DNA of 64,000 nt, from NCBI GenBank assembly GCA_965601955.1, contig OZ271855.1, forward strand, positions 1,426,001-1,490,000, written 5' to 3'. A program made the position numbers and the translations under genes. The notes under the pieces were generated by a model. The model worked only from the letters and a program-made list of their open reading frames with translations, was not told the DNA's origin and ran no database searches. Shown here piece after piece: positions 9,301-18,285 of the stretch. The number at the start of each line of letters is the position of its first letter. Position 1 is the stretch's first letter. This DNA comes from RHLJ01 sp965601955. GTDB taxonomy: Bacteria; Bacteroidota; Rhodothermia; Balneolales; Balneolaceae.

Positions 9301-9769
9301 AAAGCCATTGGAGGTATAAAGCGGGGTACTTTCGTTTTCTTTTAAGAGCTGTCTGAATTTGAACGATGTGCACAAATTCATGCGTAATCACATTTCTAAG
9401 CCAGTTATGGGTGCCTCTAAGGGGAGTATCGAGAGAAGGGACCCAGATATCAATTTTATTGTCAAAGAAGTAGGCAGCACCGTTAGAATAGTCTTCACGG
9501 TCTTTGAGTATAATACTCACTTTGCTATCGGGCTCGTATTTATAGAGCGAGGTGATAGGCTCGTAAATTTCCTCCGCAATTCTTGAGGTTACCTGTGCCG
9601 TTCGACTGTTCCCTTCCTGGAAGTGGACGATAAAATGTTCACTTTCAATAGAATACCACTTCAGATGATTTTGTGGGTATTCATAAAATCGTGGGTCAGT
9701 TTGGGAGAATCCCGGAACAGAAATCCCAATGAAGACCAAAAGCAATATTAGTATAGGACGATTATTCAT
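6395..9769 (-). CDS. Outer-membrane HExxH peptidase-like protein with TolB propeller and C-terminal barrel
   Basis: 1124 residues from the ATG at 9769, which begins a signal peptide (MNNRPILILLLVFIGIS..GFSQ) and overlaps the upstream stop as TAATG; an earlier in-frame start at 9859 would destroy the signal. Residues 130-134 are HEFVH, and WFAEGTAQY supplies a candidate third zinc ligand, Glu190, as in peptidase-MA/gluzincin domains. Then come TolB/PD40 blades (YSFSPDGQRIAYT, SPAWSPDGSQIAALK, DPFITEDGEYMYYA) and from about residue 700 a strand-rich region with GMRSYPFFAIGGN, like a BamA/D15-type barrel. The predicted product is a surface or periplasmic metalloprotease held by its own barrel. 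Confidence 0.8.
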   Translation of the reverse strand: MNNRPILILLLVFIGISVPGFSQTDPRFYEYPQNHLKWYSIESEHFIVHFQEGNSRTAQVTSRIAEEIYEPITSLYKYEPDSKVSIILKDREDYSNGAAYFFDNKIDIWVPSLDTPLRGTHNWLRNVITHEFVHIVQIQTALKRKRKYPALYLQWLSYEKVRRPDVLYGFPNGIASLPFASINIPAWFAEGTAQYQIEGLLYDTWDSHRDMILRTRILSDTYFNLAEMGTFSSKTSLERETVYNQGYAFVIYLVERFGEDVLRRISEALGEKGVYKVEEAMEMATGFSGEEIFDDWITERKEFYNSGIAGISFTESEYIEKEGFFNFFPKRSPTGDAVAYLSNRGRDFSLLTLYIKQDGEEIEIAQVDQRDHHVEHNHADALKPLVMALNTTYSFSPDGQRIAYTINKKNHFGEFYSDLFIYELESGKSTRLTKSARIQSPAWSPDGSQIAALKYDKGTQNLILIDADDPDSSTSLTSFQDGETLFTPNWHPSGNRLYFSFADFWGRSIRSIEVSSKATQTILEGDFVDYRDPFITEDGEYMYYASDPDGIFNIYRQHLENGETQQVTSVLGGAFMPFIEEGQLYFSEYEKDGYKIKTANLLPSSSPISYGSYMPVSSEVPFESESTIDVEYLNDFNDKDINAFGEDIPVPLKTEPHKFEIETQGESNERVYRPYEDTFTSFSYFPVLRFDNYTKENGQNGTLLKNGQVARLGENLLRDVKPGIYFASRDVLDKLSIFGGIMLGVASRDASSIGDFFKPNRLLKLDRDAFFTAEYRGLPFIKKSWSPTVAVEVFNLHRNVKDGLSIEEFPCTSCLPDTTTVDIGYEVWEANLFFRSKLSRRSLLELGIGYSPYQVQTDNFFSRELNALISGSSSQYYKATTLSASYTFDYYSFSTDGDIAPIGLKGYLRYQYQPAQLLEEYEIKDGALVPIFNSIKNHSTELHLRYGFRTFGDQAFQARIRGFSYFNKPDDAFYTDYIGGFLGMRSYPFFAIGGNTTAFTSISWFTPIFKNINKQVGPYTFDKMYARFFFEAGNGWYPGGIADNNPNLLDSGKNIKKGIGAELRLASSGYYLFPLRFFVSASYGFDKFTLTLPEDFVTGSQSNRVTYGRELLFHFGLTFDFELL

Positions 9770-12700
9770 TAATGGGCCACTCCAATTTTTATCACTTTCG
9801 ATTCTGATCGTCCTTCTACTGTTGCTTTGACACGTGCAAAATAGGCACCACTTCCCCAACTACCGGTGGAAATGGTGATTTCTTCAGGCACACCACCTCT
9901 TGCGTCAACCGTACGTTCGAATACGACTCGCCCGGTATAATCAATTACGGTTATATCGACGGTTCCGCCTGGTGATTTTACTTCGAAGCGTAAGTTCGTC
10001 TCCTGGTCAGCAGGATTTGGCCAGTTATAAGTCTCATCCTTATTTAGTACTGAGAAAGAGCCGGATTGTGTATCGCTAAAAGTGATATAAGCAGAGACCT
10101 TGTTGTATGGGTTTGGGCCATATCGCCGAGGCCATTGAGAAGAAGTAAAATTGTCGAACTTCCATGCCTTTAAGTCGCCGGTATGACTGATGGCATATAA
10201 CCGGTCCTGATAAAACATCGGATGCACGGGCTGGATATCTTTTCCAATGGAGCCACCTACATTAAGTGGAAAACCTTCAATAGGATTTCCGTTGGTTTCG
10301 AAGGCAAAGATATTGACAGAAAAATCAGTTTGTCCAACCACAATTAAGTCCTGGATATTATCTCCGGTGATATCCGCTACCAAAGGAGTACCAATAAGTT
10401 GAAATCCTTCCGGAGCCGAAATAGGAGTATCCGGAAGTAGCGCACCACTAAAATTATATCCCTCAATAGTGTTTTCTGTACGATTGATACGATAAATATA
10501 GCCTTCATCTATAATTGCCGGCCATTCCGCGCTTTCTTCTTCAAAAATAGGTACAAAAGCTTCACTGGCTGAAGGATCGATGATTGTGAACGCCCCATCC
10601 TCAAATAAGTAATAAAAATTGCCAAGGTTTGAAGAAACGGTTCCTGCAAATAGCCGATTGGTAGCAGATGCGATATAATCAGAAAGGCTTTCTCCCTCAA
10701 AACTGACCGTGTTATCGGAAATGCCTACAAAATTTCCACTTATGATTTCAGAACGAAATTCAAAAGAGTCGGTGATAGGGAGGTTACTTCCATCAGCTCC
10801 TAAAAACCTGGTGGTGGTAAAATCGAGATCAATAGAAGTGCCATCTTGAGAACTTAGAAAAGCGGATTCATTCATTGCACTTACCGCCCAGCCACTTGAG
10901 GTGTCCAGATCATCTGATGTAAGTGGAGCTCCTGTACCAGGAATAGGGTTTTCAGCTTTTGTAACCCTGGATCCAAGTACTAATGGTTGTTGGGTTCTGG
11001 TTCCTGGAAAAATCAATCTGGTCTCAGTTACAGGGTTTTCATAATCATAAGTGTTATAACTTGAGAAAGCAGGAGCAAGAACTAAGGTATCAGTGTTGAT
11101 TTCAACGATATCTAGCTGTAGAGGAAAGTAATCCCAATAAGCATCTTCAGCTGTATAAAAAGCATTTGTACCTGTTTGGTATTCGAAAAGATTTTGAAAC
11201 CCAAATTCAGAAGTTTCAACCGCTCTTACTCTAAACGAAGCCATGGGTACATTATCAGAAAAGTCATAGAATTCAAATCCGGATAAGGCTCCTGAGTTTG
11301 AACTGTTATCGGGGAAGGTCTCTGACCCAAAGATGTTATCCGGATTCAAATCAATGCTTCCGGTTTGAGTGATCACTCTATAATTATTTCCACTCCACCA
11401 GAAATCAAAGGCAAAACCAAAATTAGGACTGTTATCAAGTAAGATAGATTCCCGTCCAATATCCTGGGCTCCGTCACCTTCTTCTAAATCCACTCCTCTT
11501 AGCAATGGATCGGCGTTAACTCGACTGGTACTTAGCTGTTGATCTATAATGGCTTCATCAATGTGCCAAATGAGCATTCCACCATTAAGTTGACGGTCGT
11601 CCCCGGTACCTTCTCGTTCATCAGGTCCAATATCAATACCTCCGGGTAAACTCCAATCGAAATTACTCACATTGATGATGGTGCCAACATCCAATAGAGA
11701 ATCAAACCCACTTTCCTGGAATAAAAATGCCTCATCCTGGTTGGTAAACGTTTTTTGAGTAATGCTTCCATCCGGCCTCTGAGTGGTGATCGTTACTCCG
11801 GTACCATCAATATCTCTATGCCTGTTTTCGATGAGGAAATATTCGGTAGAGGAAAGGTCATACTTAGCGATGCTGTTTGGTTGATCAAGGGCAGCGGCAG
11901 GCAAAGGTATGCTGTCAGCATTGCTAGTGGTAATAGTAAAAGGGGTTTCCCATCCTAAAAATATTTTCTCCCAAGCAGAGGGCTCCGGAGGAATAAGGCC
12001 ATTGTAAGAAAAGAATCCGGCACCATCCATTAGTCCAAACCGTCCAATAGCTGGTTCTCCGGTCTCTGTATTAAAAAGATCGGGGAGTCCAAGGTGACTA
12101 CCTATCGAAGCAGTAAGCAATCCATTCGTAGATAATGGAAATACAATCTCATTTTCCTGTATGTCTTCCCCTCGCCTGGATTCTGTTCTTGGCATAATGA
12201 TTGAGCTTTTAACCAAAAATGATCCCCCATTTATTGGAAATCCATCAAAATCATTACCCAACCATCTTTCCAATTCTTGTTCTCTCATATTGATAGAAGG
12301 AATATCAAATGGTGTAATATCCAGGGTTGTGCCCGTAAGCTCTACATCTCTTCCTACTCCTGCATGAAACACGACAAAGGCTGTTGTTTCTGGGTCTAAA
12401 CCGGTTGTGTTGAATCCGCCTTGCGCTTCAACTTCGGTCCAGACGTCACTTAAAAAATCCGCAAGTTTCTCCGTGCTGAAGGTTTCTCCAATAGGGGAGT
12501 ATTCCTCCATTTTTTTATCTAGTTGATAGATAGTCGGAAGAACCCGGTAATTGATGGTTAGTTGACCGTCTGATGACTTAGAGAAGTAATTTCTTGCAAA
12601 CTCTAATTTCGCTTTGAAGTAAGAAGTATCATGCGGCAAGGGATCGATATAAGTTTGGCTTTGCCGGGTCAGATATGGGAGCCCATCCATTCCATCTGAT

Positions 12701-12933
12701 CCAAAAATCCCTGTCCCGGAGGTTAATCGATTGGTATCTGGCTGGAACTCAACCATGATAGCTACTACATCCAATGTGCCAACAGCTGGAAGCATAGGAG
12801 CCTGAGAAAGTGATGAAATAGCGTGGTTTCGCTTAATTTCAAAACTTTGGGCAGTAGCAGAATCGATGTTAAACAAAAAGAGCATGCTTACCAGTGCCAA
12901 CATGCTCTTTTTAAAAATTGGGTTAGGATTCAT
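9769..12933 (-). CDS. M6 metalloprotease-like protein lacking zinc ligands, with T9SS sorting domain
   Basis: 1054 residues; signal peptide ending ATAQS. Residues 30-350 follow the M6 (immune inhibitor A) plan: a long insert, then LGLPDLFN, a Met-turn GRFGLMDGAGFF, and WEKIFLGWETPF. The expected HExxH before LGLPD is replaced: Ala275, Ser276 and Ser279 stand where His, Glu and His belong, so zinc catalysis should be lost. Later parts contain FG-GAP-like propeller strands (GDNIQDLIVV). The last 80 residues, beginning NWPNPADQETNLRF and ending with SKVIKIGV, match a type A T9SS C-terminal sorting domain. Located 5 bases after porV, it is a likely secreted cargo or structural partner of the T9SS. 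Confidence 0.82.
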   Translation of the reverse strand: MNPNPIFKKSMLALVSMLFLFNIDSATAQSFEIKRNHAISSLSQAPMLPAVGTLDVVAIMVEFQPDTNRLTSGTGIFGSDGMDGLPYLTRQSQTYIDPLPHDTSYFKAKLEFARNYFSKSSDGQLTINYRVLPTIYQLDKKMEEYSPIGETFSTEKLADFLSDVWTEVEAQGGFNTTGLDPETTAFVVFHAGVGRDVELTGTTLDITPFDIPSINMREQELERWLGNDFDGFPINGGSFLVKSSIIMPRTESRRGEDIQENEIVFPLSTNGLLTASIGSHLGLPDLFNTETGEPAIGRFGLMDGAGFFSYNGLIPPEPSAWEKIFLGWETPFTITTSNADSIPLPAAALDQPNSIAKYDLSSTEYFLIENRHRDIDGTGVTITTQRPDGSITQKTFTNQDEAFLFQESGFDSLLDVGTIINVSNFDWSLPGGIDIGPDEREGTGDDRQLNGGMLIWHIDEAIIDQQLSTSRVNADPLLRGVDLEEGDGAQDIGRESILLDNSPNFGFAFDFWWSGNNYRVITQTGSIDLNPDNIFGSETFPDNSSNSGALSGFEFYDFSDNVPMASFRVRAVETSEFGFQNLFEYQTGTNAFYTAEDAYWDYFPLQLDIVEINTDTLVLAPAFSSYNTYDYENPVTETRLIFPGTRTQQPLVLGSRVTKAENPIPGTGAPLTSDDLDTSSGWAVSAMNESAFLSSQDGTSIDLDFTTTRFLGADGSNLPITDSFEFRSEIISGNFVGISDNTVSFEGESLSDYIASATNRLFAGTVSSNLGNFYYLFEDGAFTIIDPSASEAFVPIFEEESAEWPAIIDEGYIYRINRTENTIEGYNFSGALLPDTPISAPEGFQLIGTPLVADITGDNIQDLIVVGQTDFSVNIFAFETNGNPIEGFPLNVGGSIGKDIQPVHPMFYQDRLYAISHTGDLKAWKFDNFTSSQWPRRYGPNPYNKVSAYITFSDTQSGSFSVLNKDETYNWPNPADQETNLRFEVKSPGGTVDITVIDYTGRVVFERTVDARGGVPEEITISTGSWGSGAYFARVKATVEGRSESKVIKIGVAH

Positions 12934-12938
12934 TCCGG

Positions 12939-14084
12939 CTAAAAATCGAGTAGGACGCTAAATCTAAGTGTATTTGCTAACGGGTGATCCGACTCTAATG
13001 TTTTGATATAACTGAAATCTATTCCGAATGAATTGTAGCGCAGACCTGCTCCAAATGTAATATATTTTCGATCTCCGTTATTTGGATCTTCGTAATAATA
13101 GCCTCCACGCAGAGCAAACAAGTTGTTATACCAATATTCAGCTCCGGCTCCAATCATAAATTGTTCAAGCAGACTAAGCTCAACATTTTGTTGTCCATCA
13201 AATCGTGTATAGGTATCCCATGATTGAAATAAAGCTTCGATCGGGCCTGATGCTACAAAGGTAGTGTCTGTTACTCCACCTTGCGTAGAAATGACTTCTT
13301 CTTTCCTGGCCATGATTTTAGATACGTCGGCGGCTACCGTAATGCGGTTGAAGCCTTCCGGGTCGAGGTTATAATCAAAGGCTAGGCCAAATCTAAGTAC
13401 AGTAGGAAGGGGGTCTTTCTGGGCATTATCGGTGTATTGAATACCAGGGCCTAAATTAGAAAGGTTAAATCCGGTGCTGAATCGAGCTTCATTACCGCCT
13501 ATGAAAAATGGATTAGTGCGATACAGCAGGGCAAGATCAACGCCTACGCTACTTCCAGGATTTACTTTCTGAGCACCTACAGAAGTACCATTTGCAAGGC
13601 TGGAATAGATTAACCGAACACTGGTACCTAGTGCCAGGTTTTGATTAACCTTATATCCATAAGAAAGCCCAAAGGCTAACTCATAACTATTAAAGCGGGA
13701 AATGGGATCCGGACTGGTTTCATTAGTAACTACCTGTTCACCTAGATTCAGGAAAGTAATGTGTGCACCAATGGTACCTATACCTTCTACGTAGTACTTT
13801 CCAACCAAATAATCATAGAAGAGATCACTCACGTTGAAGTTTGCTAACCAGTTGGAGTGGGTAATACTTACCTGGTTCCCGGTTTGAAAAGCGAGTCCAG
13901 CAGGGTTCCAGAACATTGCGGCTGCATTATCTGCAATAGCAACACCGGTATTACCCATGGCTGCTCCACGAGAATCAGGTTCGATTTGGAGAAAAGGAAC
14001 TGCTGTTATACCCACCTGTGCGTTTGATACTGTTGGGTATAAGAATAGCATGAGGGCTATTGCTAACGAATATAGTTTATTCAT
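12939..14084 (-). CDS. porV: Type IX secretion outer-membrane protein PorV
   Basis: 381 residues from the ATG at 14084, which gives a clean signal peptide (MNKLYSLAIALMLFLYP..NAQ); a TTG 9 bases upstream is a poorer choice. The mature protein begins VGITAVPFLQIEPDSRGAAM, continues GNTGVAIADNAAAMFWNPAGLA and ends with an aromatic strand LRFSVLLDF, the plan of PorV/LptO, a FadL-like 14-strand barrel. PorV carries T9SS cargo from the translocon to the PorU sortase at the outer membrane. Its position right after porU is the arrangement common in Bacteroidota and supports the call. Confidence 0.92.
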   Translation of the reverse strand: MNKLYSLAIALMLFLYPTVSNAQVGITAVPFLQIEPDSRGAAMGNTGVAIADNAAAMFWNPAGLAFQTGNQVSITHSNWLANFNVSDLFYDYLVGKYYVEGIGTIGAHITFLNLGEQVVTNETSPDPISRFNSYELAFGLSYGYKVNQNLALGTSVRLIYSSLANGTSVGAQKVNPGSSVGVDLALLYRTNPFFIGGNEARFSTGFNLSNLGPGIQYTDNAQKDPLPTVLRFGLAFDYNLDPEGFNRITVAADVSKIMARKEEVISTQGGVTDTTFVASGPIEALFQSWDTYTRFDGQQNVELSLLEQFMIGAGAEYWYNNLFALRGGYYYEDPNNGDRKYITFGAGLRYNSFGIDFSYIKTLESDHPLANTLRFSVLLDF

Positions 14085-14145
14085 AGATGACAAATAGTTT
14101 AATCCCGAATATAACGGTTAAAGATAAATATATGTTGGATTAATC

Positions 14146-17100
14146 TTACCGTATAATTACGAGCTTTTCGATTTTTTCGGTTGTTTTTCTTCCTTCGGGG
14201 GTATCTGTTGCAACCCGAAGCACATAAATATAAGTACCGTTACCCAGGCGATCATTATCCCTGTCACGGCCATTCCATGGAATACTGGCATAAGAACTAA
14301 GTGTATTACTTGGAGGTATGTATTCTTGAATACGTTGTACAGGTTTACCGCTTAGTGTGAAAATTCTGATATCCACATCAAGAGGGTTCCCCTGTTGGTT
14401 ATGTTCGAAAGTGAAGGATGTAACGTTATTCATAGGATTTGGGTAATTGTATACTTGATCAATTACCAGATCCTCATCGTTAGCCACTTCAAAGAATATG
14501 TCACTCTCCGAAGGGTTATTGTGCACATCCCATGCTCGAACTTTTAGCGCATAGTTACCTTCTGGAAGTTCTTCCAGCGGGTACTCGATACGCCCACTTC
14601 TGTAATCGTTTAATGTGCCCTCGAAAAATTCGTTAAGCACATAGGTTTGTTGTGGTTTGGTATCGATTGTAGCAATTATTTCATGTCCTACTCCTGTTCC
14701 TGTAGTATTGATTCCGGAACTGTCGCTCAGTTCCACGATTAGATTGGGTGTACTGCTTGTGAGACTCCCATTTATAAAACTTTGATCATTCAAATAGATG
14801 TCCAGGGATGGGCCCCTTCCATCATTTACAGCTAATGCATTCACACCATTGAAAACTACCTCAGTGAAGGCGCCGCCTGCTGTTGTCACTCCGTCTTTGG
14901 CATAAATAAGGATTCGTCCATTATCGGATGAGAAACTTATATCCTTAGGGATAACCAGGGTGATGGAGTATTCTCCATTTTCAGCTAATGTCTTTCCTTT
15001 AAAGAGAATGTCATTTTCAGCTTCATACGTACATTCACGAGCTGTATTCTGGTTGAGGTAGCAATCATCAGGTTCTTCTAGCCATACTCTATCCGAAGGA
15101 ATACTCACTGTTCGGGGGGCGTCGAAGATGGTTATAGTAACTTCGCCATTAAAGGAAGTCTCAACATCACCAATCGAGTTTTTAATACTACCTGCTAAAG
15201 TGACTCTGTCAAGGGCTTTAACGGTTACCGTAGTATCGCCAGCTGAAACATCAGTATCATTTATTACACTTAGTTCAGCTGTTTTATTTGGTAGTGCAAG
15301 TTGTAATGCAGGATCACCAATAAGAATGAACTTCCGGTTATTTTGTTCAGAACCTACTGAAGTATTTTTTGTCCGCAGGTAAATTTCTCCAAGGGTAAGA
15401 GGTTCCCCATCGGCATTCCGTTCCAACATGTTTTGAGAAAGCTCAATATTAAGGCCATAGTTCAATGAATTGGGGCTTGAACTGGTATAAACAACCCGGG
15501 TAGTTGTAAAAGCAGCTATTGCTCCTCCGTTGTCAGCAAAGAATAATATTTCTGCTCCCGATTGAGAGTTAATGTCATCGTATCGACCGAACTGACAGGT
15601 GGCAGTCACAAAAACAGTCAGTTTATCCCTGTTGGTAAAACTGGTTACTAAATCAGAAGTATATAATTCTTCATCAGAAAGGGTTTTGTCATTTCCATGC
15701 CCTGAATAGTTTGTTACCAGAGTGCCCCGGTTAATGGTATTGATGAAGTCAGCAGTCGCACCAGGAATTTGTCGGCCCGCACCGGTAATTTCTTCTGCAT
15801 AATCAAAGAGGTAAATCTTTTTCGAACGTGCTCCGGAGCTATTTAAATCCATGGATCTAAGTGTTCCATCCGCATTTTCTACATGTAAGTCCCTGTTTAG
15901 TGTTGGCTGCGGAAAATCGTCATCAGCAGCAAACGTGAATAAATTCTGCCAGTCTCCATCGTTAGCGGGGTCTTCATAACGCCTAATCTTGTCGATGGCA
16001 ATAGCCGCTTCGCTTCTGGTTTGAGCAGAAATTCTTCCAATTCCCAGGTCAACTCTTGCAGAGGAATTTAATAGGCCTTCTGAGTCATCCATTAGTCCAA
16101 AAAAGTCGTCACTTCCAAATGAATTTACTCTGTGTATGGATTCACTGGTTTGATACGTGAGTACATAATTGGTAAATGAATTAGCCACTATATCCTTAGT
16201 GTCATAGGTAGTATCTCCAAAAAGGAGTAAGTATTTCGGCGCAATTTGACCATCAAGAGCAGCCCGGTCCCAAAGATGTTTTAAGAAGTCACGGATTGCA
16301 GTAGGGTCTTTTATCCCGGAAGAAAACTCGTTTAATATTTGAGTTTGGGTTACTACAAGTGGAGTAAGTCCATCCTCACGGCGCATCTCAGCTAGTTCCG
16401 TGGCGAAATCCTCAAACAGCTCAGAAGTAACGATGATATAATCAGGGTATACACCTGGGTTATTCAGATTCTGATTTGGTACCTGGGTTCCTTGTGCAGG
16501 AGTGTATAATGTAGACTGCACCAGGATTTTATTACCTGGATCGGTGTTATAAACAAGATCAAAAGAGGACCCTGATTGCGAAAGGCTCAGCCTGGCAGGA
16601 TTAACAGGGTCGGTAATGTCAAAAGCATAAGGAGTGGCGGCAAAACCGTTTAGTATAAACTGGCCTGTTTCGGAGGTATTTCCATCTTCGGGCCCAAAGA
16701 AGAATAGTTTGTTATCAATGGCAGTCAATTTTCTTCGAACTACAAATCGGAAAAAATCAATGAATGCATTTGCGCCAGTGTCCGTATTACCCATTCGCAA
16801 GTCTAGTTCCAGAATGCCATTCGTAATTTCGGGCGAGAAAGGAATATTAGTGAAAGCATATCTTCTGGCAGAGCTGTTTTCATAGGAAGTATAATCTCCG
16901 GTAAGGCGCGCAATTGAAAAACTTCGGAAGAGCTCATCATTAAAGTAAAGCTGGAAGGAAGTAGTGGAAGTAGATCGGAGGTAAATTTGGCCTGATACTC
17001 TAATAGGCACATTGGTGTCGATATCAGGAAGGGTGTCTTTGAAAACACTGACCAGTTGATTTTGTGCACTTGATGGAATGGTTTGGCCTAACCAATAGCG

Positions 17101-18051
17101 CCCGGATTTTTGCTTGGTTTCCGTTTTTGTAAGCTCTTCTTCCAGCCAAACAAAGTCGTCAAAGTCAGTAATAGTTCGAGAAGGGGTGAGGCCATTGTTA
17201 GCAGTTGCAATTCGTTGACCCCGCGAATTACCTACTGTAAGGAAAACATAAGTTTCATCACTATATGGGTGTATGGAATGAACGAAAGAAGCCGAGGCAG
17301 GGACTCTGGATTCTTGATGAGCACCGTTTCCATAAAAGACTATTCGATCATCTGAATCAAAACTCCCATCAGATTGCCCTTCAATAAGAATGGGTATTTC
17401 AGCAAATTCAGGTCGGTCATCACTGTTACTTTCAGGGAGTGGAGCTCCATTAGTACCCCAAAGCTGAATATTTCTTGGGTCAATTGAAGAAAGGTCTAAT
17501 CCAAGATTGGTGAGGTAGGTTGAGTTTAATTGGTAAATACCTGTTTTATGCACGGGTATTTTGTACCAAGTCCCTGAGCTGAGAGGATGATCCGCGGCTA
17601 TTTGTGATTTACTCTTTATTGAAGAAGCAGGAACGTATTCAGGTATATGATAAATTCTAAAAGTAATATTTCGGGTAATGAGTGTAGAAGCTGTTCCTTC
17701 CCGTGCTAAATGAATTTTCAGGGATGTAACCTCATTACCACGATACCATCCGCGTTCCATCAATTCAGCTACCGGGCTTTCGGCGGATGAAAGATTAAGC
17801 GCTATTTTCTGAGCATCAGTAAGTATCTCATTACTGTTTTCGATAGAGGAGCTGAGTATCTGATATTGTGGTACTCCATTTATGATTGGAACAATAAATT
17901 CTCGTGGAGGGTAAATTCCGGATTCCTCTACAACAATCTCATAGTCGGTAAACTCAGCGGTAGCTTGCAACGTCTTTAACTGTTGAGCATGTATCGATGC
18001 TACACTTAAAAACAGGATAAAAGTTAATATGACAGCTTTCTTCAAGACCAT
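14146..18051 (-). CDS. porU: Type IX secretion system sortase PorU (C25 family)
   Basis: 1301 residues from the ATG at 18051, the start that opens a signal peptide (MVLKKAVILTFILFLSV..HAQQ); a TTG at 18093 adds a hydrophilic stretch and is unlikely. PorU is the cysteine transpeptidase that removes the cargo sorting domain and attaches cargo to A-LPS. The gingipain-type catalytic His785 (YSGHGND) and Cys819 (TATCQFG) are both present, with LLLFGDTTYD and DLGIGRISA upstream. After the catalytic part come Ig-like domains and a C-terminal segment with YNYPNPMNNVTSF and a final KIEKLVIIR, PorU's own sorting-type domain. First gene of the operon running to 2646. Confidence 0.94.
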   Translation of the reverse strand: MVLKKAVILTFILFLSVASIHAQQLKTLQATAEFTDYEIVVEESGIYPPREFIVPIINGVPQYQILSSSIENSNEILTDAQKIALNLSSAESPVAELMERGWYRGNEVTSLKIHLAREGTASTLITRNITFRIYHIPEYVPASSIKSKSQIAADHPLSSGTWYKIPVHKTGIYQLNSTYLTNLGLDLSSIDPRNIQLWGTNGAPLPESNSDDRPEFAEIPILIEGQSDGSFDSDDRIVFYGNGAHQESRVPASASFVHSIHPYSDETYVFLTVGNSRGQRIATANNGLTPSRTITDFDDFVWLEEELTKTETKQKSGRYWLGQTIPSSAQNQLVSVFKDTLPDIDTNVPIRVSGQIYLRSTSTTSFQLYFNDELFRSFSIARLTGDYTSYENSSARRYAFTNIPFSPEITNGILELDLRMGNTDTGANAFIDFFRFVVRRKLTAIDNKLFFFGPEDGNTSETGQFILNGFAATPYAFDITDPVNPARLSLSQSGSSFDLVYNTDPGNKILVQSTLYTPAQGTQVPNQNLNNPGVYPDYIIVTSELFEDFATELAEMRREDGLTPLVVTQTQILNEFSSGIKDPTAIRDFLKHLWDRAALDGQIAPKYLLLFGDTTYDTKDIVANSFTNYVLTYQTSESIHRVNSFGSDDFFGLMDDSEGLLNSSARVDLGIGRISAQTRSEAAIAIDKIRRYEDPANDGDWQNLFTFAADDDFPQPTLNRDLHVENADGTLRSMDLNSSGARSKKIYLFDYAEEITGAGRQIPGATADFINTINRGTLVTNYSGHGNDKTLSDEELYTSDLVTSFTNRDKLTVFVTATCQFGRYDDINSQSGAEILFFADNGGAIAAFTTTRVVYTSSSPNSLNYGLNIELSQNMLERNADGEPLTLGEIYLRTKNTSVGSEQNNRKFILIGDPALQLALPNKTAELSVINDTDVSAGDTTVTVKALDRVTLAGSIKNSIGDVETSFNGEVTITIFDAPRTVSIPSDRVWLEEPDDCYLNQNTARECTYEAENDILFKGKTLAENGEYSITLVIPKDISFSSDNGRILIYAKDGVTTAGGAFTEVVFNGVNALAVNDGRGPSLDIYLNDQSFINGSLTSSTPNLIVELSDSSGINTTGTGVGHEIIATIDTKPQQTYVLNEFFEGTLNDYRSGRIEYPLEELPEGNYALKVRAWDVHNNPSESDIFFEVANDEDLVIDQVYNYPNPMNNVTSFTFEHNQQGNPLDVDIRIFTLSGKPVQRIQEYIPPSNTLSSYASIPWNGRDRDNDRLGNGTYIYVLRVATDTPEGRKTTEKIEKLVIIR

Positions 18052-18242
18052 TGAGAATAAACTTCCGGACGATTTCCTTATTGCCAGATACAATTATCTA
18101 AAGCGATAAAATCCTCTAATGCTAAAAGGAGCTTTAACGAAGAGATCGGCTCAGAAACCATACAGTACAAATGCTTTTTACGGGTTAAAAAGAAATACTG
18201 TAGCTGTGTATAATGGTACTTTGGTTCGTTAAACTTTCGTCA

Positions 18243-18271
18243 ATAATAGCCTTGAAAGCCTATAATGTCAA
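18243..18271 (-). promoter_or_regulatory. Predicted promoter of the porU operon
   Basis: On the minus strand TTGACA (18271-18266) is followed after 17 bases by TATTAT (18248-18243), almost the sigma-70 consensus. It also fits the Bacteroidota form, TTG then 20 bases then TATTATTG. The predicted transcript would begin near 18236, leaving a leader of about 185 bases before porU. Confidence 0.65.
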
Positions 18272-18285
18272 CTTTTAAAAGTGCG

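Noticed and set aside
9770..9859. Earlier start for the HExxH/TolB protein
   Set aside because: It would put 30 residues ahead of a clean signal peptide and overlap the upstream gene's sorting tail; the ATG at 9769 overlaps the stop as TAATG.
18052..18093. TTG start of porU
   Set aside because: It adds hydrophilic residues before a signal peptide that starts perfectly at the ATG at 18051.
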